Source: Cognatundibacterium rugosum (GTDB lineage: Bacteria > Pseudomonadota > Gammaproteobacteria > Burkholderiales > Burkholderiaceae_D). Taken from it: a stretch of DNA of 64,000 nucleotides. Shown piece by piece: positions 59,301-64,000 of this stretch. The notes below the pieces were generated by a model, which saw nothing but the letters and a program-made list of their open reading frames with translations, was not told the origin of the DNA and searched no databases. Position 1 is the first letter of the stretch, and every line of letters starts with the position of its first letter. The stretch lies in contig NZ_JACOGG010000014.1 in NCBI RefSeq assembly GCF_014284365.1, forward strand, positions 47,695 through 111,694, written 5' to 3'. The position numbers and the translations under genes are program-made.

Positions 59301-61025
59301 CAGCTTGGCGATATCTTCAAAATCCAGCACAGGTTGTGCGACTTCCAGCCGCATCGGTGGATTGATGTTATTGGTATCGAGCAGATTCGGTTTCGGGCCG
59401 ATGAAGGAAACCAGCGACATCACCATCGCCTCACGAATAGGATCGATAGGCGGATTCGTCACCTGCGCAAACAGCTGTTTGAAGTAGTTATACAGCGGCT
59501 TGAGTTTATTCGACATCACCGCCAGTGACGCATCATTCCCCATGGAGCCTATCGCCTCTTCCGCGCTGAGCGCCATCGGCGTCAGCAGGAATTTCACGTC
59601 TTCCTGGGTATAGCCAAAAGCTTGCTGACGGTCGAGCAGACTGGCGCTTTCCACTTGCTCAGCAGCCTGGCCTTTAAGACCATCGAGTTTGATGCGTACC
59701 GATTGTATCCATTGCTTATAAGGCTTGGCATTGGCATAAGTATCTTTGATTTCTTTGTCGTCGATAATGCGACCGGCTTCCAGGTCAATCAGAAACATTT
59801 TGCCGGGTTGCAGACGCCATTTCTTGATGATTTTCGATTCCGGAATAGGCAACACCCCCGATTCTGAAGCCATCACGACCAGATCATCATCGGTCACGAT
59901 GTAACGCGCTGGACGCAAGCCATTGCGATCCAGCGTGCCGCCAATCTGACGGCCATCGGTAAATGCCATCGCTGCCGGACCATCCCAAGGTTCCATCATC
60001 GCTGCATGGTATTCGTAGAACGCACGACGATTGTCGTCCATCATGCTGTGATTTTCCCAGGCTTCAGGAATCATCATCATCATGGCTTGGGCAATCGGAT
60101 AACCCGCCATCACCAGCAGTTCCAGCGCATTGTCAAAGCTGGCTGTGTCCGACTGGCCTTCAAAAATCAAGGGATACAGCTTTTGCAAATCGTCGCCCAG
60201 CACCGCCGATTTCATCACGCCTTCGCGAGCACGCATCCAGTTGAAGTTTCCTTTGACCGTATTGATTTCACCGTTATGCGCAATCATGCGGTAAGGATGA
60301 GCGAGTGGCCATTCCGGGAAAGTATTCGTAGAAAAGCGTTGATGTACCAGCGCCAGCGCTGAGACGCAGGCACTGTCCTGCAAATCCTTGTAATACACAC
60401 CTACCTGATCGGCCAGCAATAAGCCCTTGTAGACCACAGTACGGGCCGACATCGATGGTACAAAGTATTCTTTACCATGCAGCAGCTTGAGCGCTTCAAT
60501 CGCGTGGACAGCCGATTTACGGATCACGTACAACTTACGCTCCAGCGCGTCAGTCACCATGATGTCTGGCCCACGTCCGATGAAGATCTGACGGATCACC
60601 GGTTCTTTTTCGCGCACTGTTGGCGACATAGGCATGTCGCGGTCGACCGGTACATCGCGCCAGCCCAGCACCACCTGGCCTTCGGCACGCACAGCACGTT
60701 CTATCTCTTGCTCACAGGCCAGGCGGGACGCATGCTCCTTCGGCAAAAAGATCATACCTACACCGTACTCACCTGGGGGTGGCAGGCTAATACCCTGTTT
60801 GAGCATTTCTGCACGGTAAAACGCGTCTGGTATCTGTATCAGGATACCGGCACCATCACCCATCAGTGCGTCGGCACCGACCGCACCGCGATGGTCGAGA
60901 TTTTTCAGGATCAACAAGCCCTGATCAATGATCGCGTGGCTTTTCTTACCTTTGATATGGGCGACAAAACCCACACCACAGGCGTCATGTTCGTTGCTAG
61001 GATCGTATAAACCTTGAGCTTGCAT
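56343..61025 (-). CDS. gltB: Glutamate synthase (NADPH) large subunit
   Basis: A 1560-aa enzyme that makes two glutamates from glutamine and 2-oxoglutarate. The N-terminal Ntn amidotransferase nucleophile is Cys16, after a 15-residue propeptide (in [11 protein letters not shown]). The central domain leads to the FMN-binding barrel ([20 protein letters not shown]) and the [3Fe-4S] cluster motif C-x5-C-x4-C in [17 protein letters not shown]-terminal beta-helix (GXXG repeats, [10 protein letters not shown]) follows. GTG 61028 lies just upstream, but ATG 61025 with GGAG seven bases before it is preferred. Confidence 0.98.
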   Translation of the reverse strand: MQAQGLYDPSNEHDACGVGFVAHIKGKKSHAIIDQGLLILKNLDHRGAVGADALMGDGAGILIQIPDAFYRAEMLKQGISLPPPGEYGVGMIFLPKEHASRLACEQEIERAVRAEGQVVLGWRDVPVDRDMPMSPTVREKEPVIRQIFIGRGPDIMVTDALERKLYVIRKSAVHAIEALKLLHGKEYFVPSMSARTVVYKGLLLADQVGVYYKDLQDSACVSALALVHQRFSTNTFPEWPLAHPYRMIAHNGEINTVKGNFNWMRAREGVMKSAVLGDDLQKLYPLIFEGQSDTASFDNALELLVMAGYPIAQAMMMMIPEAWENHSMMDDNRRAFYEYHAAMMEPWDGPAAMAFTDGRQIGGTLDRNGLRPARYIVTDDDLVVMASESGVLPIPESKIIKKWRLQPGKMFLIDLEAGRIIDDKEIKDTYANAKPYKQWIQSVRIKLDGLKGQAAEQVESASLLDRQQAFGYTQEDVKFLLTPMALSAEEAIGSMGNDASLAVMSNKLKPLYNYFKQLFAQVTNPPIDPIREAMVMSLVSFIGPKPNLLDTNNINPPMRLEVAQPVLDFEDIAKLRNISANTGGKFKSYELDICYPVAWGKDGIEARLASICAEVVDAVKSGHNIMIITDRKMDANNVAIPALLATSTVHQHLVSKGLRTTTGLVVETGSARETHHFALLAGYGAEAVHPYLAMQTLADMVKDLPGDLSAEKAIYNYTKAIGKGLMKVMSKMGISTYMSYCGAQIFEAIGLNKSLVDKYFRGTASNVEGIGVFEVAEEALRLHQAAFGQDPVLANALDAGGEYAFRIRGEDHMWTPDAIAKLQHSTRANNYNSYKEYAQIINDQSKRHMTLRGLFEFKIDPAKAIPLEQVEPAKEIVKRFATGAMSLGSISTEAHATLAIAMNRIGGKSNTGEGGEDPARYQQELKGIPIRNGETLASVIGKEQIEVDIPLQDGDSLRSRIKQVASGRFGVTAEYLSSADQIQIKMAQGAKPGEGGQLPGHKVSEYIAKLRFSVPGVGLISPPPHHDIYSIEDLAQLIHDLKNVNPQASISVKLVSEVGVGTIAAGVSKAKADHVVIAGHDGGTGASPLSSIKHAGTPWELGLSETQQTLVLNGLRGRVRVQADGQMKTGRDVAIAAMLGADEIGFATAPLVVEGCIMMRKCHLNTCPVGVATQDPVLRAKFSGKPEYVVNYFFFVAEEVRQIMAQLGVRTYDELIGRVDLLDKSKAVAHWKAKGLDFARIFHQPQAGADAAIRHVDVQDHGLDKALDNKLIAQARLALDTGEKVSFIQPIKNLNRTVGAMLSGEVAKRYGHAGLPDDTIHVQLQGTAGQSAGAFLAHGVTLDLVGEGNDYVGKGLSGGRIIIRPNTEFRGWAIDNIICGNTVLYGAIAGEAFINGVAGERFAVRNSGAVAVVEGTGDHGCEYMTGGTVIVLGQTGRNFAAGMSGGIAYVYDPDGEFEAKCNLAMVSLEPVLAGDAQAATVDASVWHSILRGGEGETDEAILRSLIERHFKHTGSTRARNILDDWARSRAKFIKVFPNEYKRALAEMAAAKQAPVSAKAA

Positions 61026-61104
61026 CACTATCTCCAGAAGGCAAAATGGACTGTCTGGAAAAGAGAATAGTGCAGCGCAATAGAAACATCAATCGAAATA
61101 AAAC

Positions 61105-61163
61105 AGGGTCAGAGTGTTTAAAATCACTCTATTTTTTCACTCTATATTAAATAGGGTCAGAGT
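61105..61163. repeat. RAYT-associated repeat pair
   Basis: AGGGTCAGAGT occurs at 61105-61115 and again at 61153-61163, with CACTCT at 61125-61130 and 61139-61144 between. AGAGTG (61111-61116) and CACTCT (61125-61130) form a hairpin. This lies just 3' of the RAYT gene, where REP-like sequences are expected. Confidence 0.55.
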
Positions 61164-61215
61164 AATTATTTTCAACAATTCAAGATGGCGCGATAAGGTC
61201 TCAGGCATGACTTAC

Positions 61216-61923
61216 TTAATTGGACGTCTCCGCAACAGGCAACTTGCGTGGTCGTCCACGTTTGCCCGGCACCAGCCGGCGCGATGCGCCTTTACTCAGC
61301 ATTTGCACATAATTTTCACTACCCAAGGCCCAGGCGTGCTGGGTTGCCTGACGCAATTGATCCATCACAGACTTACTCAGGGACTGCGCCATCAGTTCTT
61401 TGTAATTGGCTTCACGTTGAAACGGGGTATTACCCAAAGCCCAAAAAATAGGATGGTCAGACAAGACGGGATCGATACGCTGACCTGCGTGATGCTGATA
61501 GCTGGACCAGGGGTAAGCCGCCGCCTCTTCCACCAAACCCGCACGGACTGGATTGGATTCCACAAAAACGCTGCATGGCAAAAAGTAATTTTCCGCTTCC
61601 AGCACAGTTGCTTTGTAGCGCCCTTGCCACAGACTACCCATACGCACATACTTGCGATTGTAATAAGGAACATAGTAACGCCCCAGCCATTGGAGCAGCT
61701 TGCCCAGGCCATCCCCATCTGCCGGTGTCAATAGCAAGTGCACATGATCCGGCATAAGCACATAGGCATGAATTGCCACTTGAAACTGACGCGCCCCCTG
61801 ACGCAACCAGCTTAGAAACTGCAGGTAATCCTGCTCATCCCGAAACAGTTGCACGCCTTCGTGACAACGCTGAACCACATGATGCAAGGCTGATGGGATC
61901 ACCAGCCGCGGTAACCTGGCCAT
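61216..61923 (-). CDS. REP-associated tyrosine transposase (RAYT, Y1 family)
   Basis: A 235-aa single-strand HUH nuclease. The His-hydrophobic-His motif is in MPDHVHLLLTP. The catalytic Tyr is probably in the following helix (YVPYYNRKYVRMGSLWQGRYK). The C-terminus holds a basic GRPRKLP tail. RAYTs mobilise short palindromic repeats as domesticated transposases. It lies between gltB and a chemoreceptor gene. Whether it is active is unknown. Confidence 0.9.
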   Translation of the reverse strand: MARLPRLVIPSALHHVVQRCHEGVQLFRDEQDYLQFLSWLRQGARQFQVAIHAYVLMPDHVHLLLTPADGDGLGKLLQWLGRYYVPYYNRKYVRMGSLWQGRYKATVLEAENYFLPCSVFVESNPVRAGLVEEAAAYPWSSYQHHAGQRIDPVLSDHPIFWALGNTPFQREANYKELMAQSLSKSVMDQLRQATQHAWALGSENYVQMLSKGASRRLVPGKRGRPRKLPVAETSN

Positions 61924-62141
61924 AAGAAATCTGAATGTATAAATATCTGCAGTGTAAAGTAAATCAAGGTCTAAGCGACGATACTCAGTTATCCTAGACG
62001 ATTTAGATCTACACTACATAAGTGAATAGCTTTCATCTATGCACACTTATCTAGCACTTACAATGTTGCGCTACAGGAATTTTTCAAAGTGACATACCCT
62101 TGAAAGCTCCTTCCTCCAAATTCGCGTGTCCCAATTTGATT

Positions 62142-63833
62142 ATGAATAATTTAATGAAACAACTTTCTGTTGGCAAACGACTGGGTCTGGGTTTCGCCCT
62201 GATCTTATTGTTATCGATCTGCTCGACCTTGGTTGGCCTGACGCAACTTAATTCCGTTGCCTCAGCGACCCGAACCCTGTTGCAGGAACCGCTTGCGACT
62301 GAACGTCTGATGAGCGACTGGTATCGCAATATTCACACCGGGATACGCAGAACAGCGGCCATCGCCAAGAGTAGCGACCCATCGCTCGCGACTTTCTTTG
62401 AAGCAGATCAGGCTGAATCCTCAAGAACCTCTGCGGAATTACTCAAAGAAATCACGCTTAAAATGAAAAGCGAAAAAGAGCAAAAGCTGCTGAAAGAAGT
62501 CAGTGAATTACGTGAAGCCTACCTGGCAGCACGTAATAAAATCGTTGCGCTCAAAAAGGAAGGTCAGGCTGATGAAGCGAATGCCTTGCTCGATCAAAAA
62601 TTCGTGCCAACCTCAAGCGCCTACGTCAAAAAAGTCGAAGAAATCCTCAAAGAACAGCGTCTGCAAATTGATGAAACCGCAGCAGATATTCAGAAAAGCT
62701 ATGAAAACAGCCGCGTTCTGCTGGTCGTATTGATCCTGTTATCTTCACTGTTTGCGATCGTTTGCGCTTGGCTGATGACGAATTCCATCACCCACCCGCT
62801 GCATGAAGCAACCGAAGTAGCACAAAAAATGGCTCAAGGTGATCTGCGTGATCATTTGGAAGTCACTCGTGGCGATGAGATTGGCATGCTAATGAATGCC
62901 ATCAACGGCATCAGTGCAGGCCTTAGCCACGTCATCGCTGATGTCAGGGAAGGTACACAGGCTATCAATGTGGCCGCTTCTGAAATCGCCTCCGGTAACG
63001 CAGATTTATCGTCGCGCACAGAAAATCAGGCCAGCTCGCTGGAAGAAACGGCGTCCTCAATGGAAGAGCTGACTTCAACTGTCAAACAGAATGCCGACAA
63101 CGCACGTCAGGCGAACCAACTGGTGGTTTCCGCTAGTGGCGTTGCGGTCAGGGGCGGTGAGGTGGTTGGGCAAGTGGTTGAAACCATGGGCTCGATCAAA
63201 GAAAGCTCGAACAAAATAGTCGATATCATCGCGGTCATCGACGGCATTGCGTTTCAGACCAATATTCTGGCGCTAAATGCGGCAGTAGAAGCGGCACGTG
63301 CCGGTGAACAGGGACGCGGCTTTGCGGTGGTGGCATCCGAAGTGCGCAACCTGGCACAGCGCAGTGCGTCTGCCGCCAAAGAAATTAAAGCGCTCATTGA
63401 CGACTCGGTCGGCAAAGTAGAGCACGGCAGTAAGTTAGTAGATACTGCCGGTAAAACCATGGCAGATATTGTCAATAGCGTTCAACAGGTAGCAGATATC
63501 ATGGCAGAAATCAGCTCCGCCAGCCAGGAACAAAGCTCAGGTATTGAGCAAGTTAACCTTGCTATCAACCAGATGGATGAAATGACGCAGCAAAATGCCG
63601 CATTGGTCGAACAAGCGGCCGCTGCTGCCGAAAGTATGCGAGATCAGTCAGAAAAACTGTCACACGTGGTTGAGCAATTCCGCGTTACTCATCTCACAGC
63701 CCCCGGCACGCCAGCACCGCGCCCGGCACCAGTGCGTAGCAGCCCTCCGGCAAAAAGCCCCGTGATTCGTCCAGCGCAACTGAACCGCCCTGCCACGCGG
63801 AAAAGTGATGAACAGGATTGGGAAGAGTTTTGA
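62142..63833 (+). CDS. Methyl-accepting chemotaxis protein
   Basis: A 563-aa chemoreceptor. The order is membrane helix (about 12-34), four-helix-bundle periplasmic domain (4HB_MCP type, about 35-190), second membrane helix (about 195-217), HAMP, and the cytoplasmic signalling hairpin with tip [20 protein letters not shown]. The C-terminus ends DWEEF, close to the CheR/CheB-docking pentapeptide NWETF, so it can be methylated directly. Start [20 protein letters not shown] 62154 is an alternative. The ligand is unknown. Confidence 0.95.
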   Translation: MNNLMKQLSVGKRLGLGFALILLLSICSTLVGLTQLNSVASATRTLLQEPLATERLMSDWYRNIHTGIRRTAAIAKSSDPSLATFFEADQAESSRTSAELLKEITLKMKSEKEQKLLKEVSELREAYLAARNKIVALKKEGQADEANALLDQKFVPTSSAYVKKVEEILKEQRLQIDETAADIQKSYENSRVLLVVLILLSSLFAIVCAWLMTNSITHPLHEATEVAQKMAQGDLRDHLEVTRGDEIGMLMNAINGISAGLSHVIADVREGTQAINVAASEIASGNADLSSRTENQASSLEETASSMEELTSTVKQNADNARQANQLVVSASGVAVRGGEVVGQVVETMGSIKESSNKIVDIIAVIDGIAFQTNILALNAAVEAARAGEQGRGFAVVASEVRNLAQRSASAAKEIKALIDDSVGKVEHGSKLVDTAGKTMADIVNSVQQVADIMAEISSASQEQSSGIEQVNLAINQMDEMTQQNAALVEQAAAAAESMRDQSEKLSHVVEQFRVTHLTAPGTPAPRPAPVRSSPPAKSPVIRPAQLNRPATRKSDEQDWEEF

Positions 63834-63873
63834 TCTGCAACAGCAGGTCATTTAAACAATAAAAAAGGAGCCC

Positions 63874-64000
63874 TGTGAAGTGACCCCATTTAGTTGGACA
63901 GCTTGATAGTTACGTGGCCAAGGGCTGATTCCTGTATTGAACAGGACTCAGCCCTTTTAATTTCAGTTTTATACGGTCATGATTATAGTAGTGGATGTAG
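63874..64000. mobile_element. IS3-family insertion sequence, end only (runs off window)
   Basis: A terminal sequence TGTGAAGTGACCCCATTT followed by AGTTGGACAG resembles IS150-group ends. It is joined to the 3' part of a transposase gene on the minus strand. It begins 40 bp after the chemoreceptor stop. The other end and any target duplication lie outside the window. Confidence 0.75.
63910..63999 (-). CDS. IS3-family transposase OrfB, C-terminal fragment
   Basis: Twenty-nine codons and the stop are visible. YIHYYNHDRIKLKLKGLSP, followed by VQYR, matches the highly conserved C-terminus of IS150/IS3 OrfB integrase-type transposases. The rest lies beyond the right edge. Confidence 0.85.
   Translation of the reverse strand, partial: YIHYYNHDRIKLKLKGLSPVQYRNQPLAT

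Overview
The window is a stretch of chromosome from a betaproteobacterium, most likely Burkholderiales near the Oxalobacteraceae (Undibacterium/Herminiimonas/Janthinobacterium type). This is an inference from gene content and order: hemA-prfA-prmC, grxD-ubiX, petABC-sspA-sspB, the run mla - ABC-2 transporter - bolA - murA - hisGD...hisE - hinT - tatABC, gltBD, and a RegB/RegA pair beside cyoABCD. Nearly all of it is core, densely packed DNA; mobile DNA is limited to a RAYT gene, a 98-bp inverted-repeat element and the end of an IS3-family insertion sequence at the right edge.

Layout. 1-5.6 kb (+): 3' end of a sensor kinase, then hemA, prfA, dsbB, prmC and a GNAT gene. 5.6-12.4 kb (-): quinol oxidase genes cyoABCD, a SURF1 gene and the redox two-component pair regB-regA, with an MFS transporter divergent from cyoA. 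14.1-17.5 kb (-): a four-gene envelope operon (COG3014 lipoprotein, YcfL, LpoB and a CsgG/LpoB-like protein). 17.7-22.4 kb: an alpha/beta hydrolase, tex, grxD and ubiX. 22.5-26.7 kb (-): a three-PAS HisKA_2 histidine kinase split by a nine-A tract, followed by a REC-PAS-GGDEF-EAL protein. 26.9-33.8 kb (-): DPP-IV-like peptidase, an atypical tRNA-Thr, sspB, sspA and petCBA. 34.2-37.4 kb: mscL, a Nif3-like gene, a DegS-like protease and a DUF2461 gene. 37.4-61.0 kb (-): a co-directional block reading, in transcription order, gltB-gltD, mlaFEDACB, a YadGH-like ABC exporter, bolA, murA, hisG-hisD, an orphan DNA methyltransferase, hisC-hisB-hisH-hisA-hisF-hisI-hisE, hinT and tatA-tatB-tatC. 61.1-64 kb: RAYT transposase, a chemoreceptor and the IS3-family end.

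How the genes work together. Two respiratory modules are present: a cytochrome bc1 complex (petABC) and a cytochrome bo3-type quinol oxidase (cyoABCD). The RegB/RegA pair next to cyo is placed to tune the quinol oxidase to redox state. tatABC can export the Rieske protein, which carries a twin-arginine leader. The outer-membrane theme is strong: Mla phospholipid transport, MurA, the LpoB/YcfL/COG3014/CsgG-like operon, and a DegS-like protease. Nitrogen and histidine metabolism fill most of the rest.

No clearly novel defence or biosynthetic system is visible. The items most worth a second look are the kinase split at a homopolymer, the four-gene LpoB/CsgG-like operon, the orphan methyltransferase inside the his operon, the tRNA-Thr with two stem mismatches, the inverted-repeat element between sspA and sspB, the RAYT with its flanking repeats, and a perfect CRP-type palindrome upstream of sspA.
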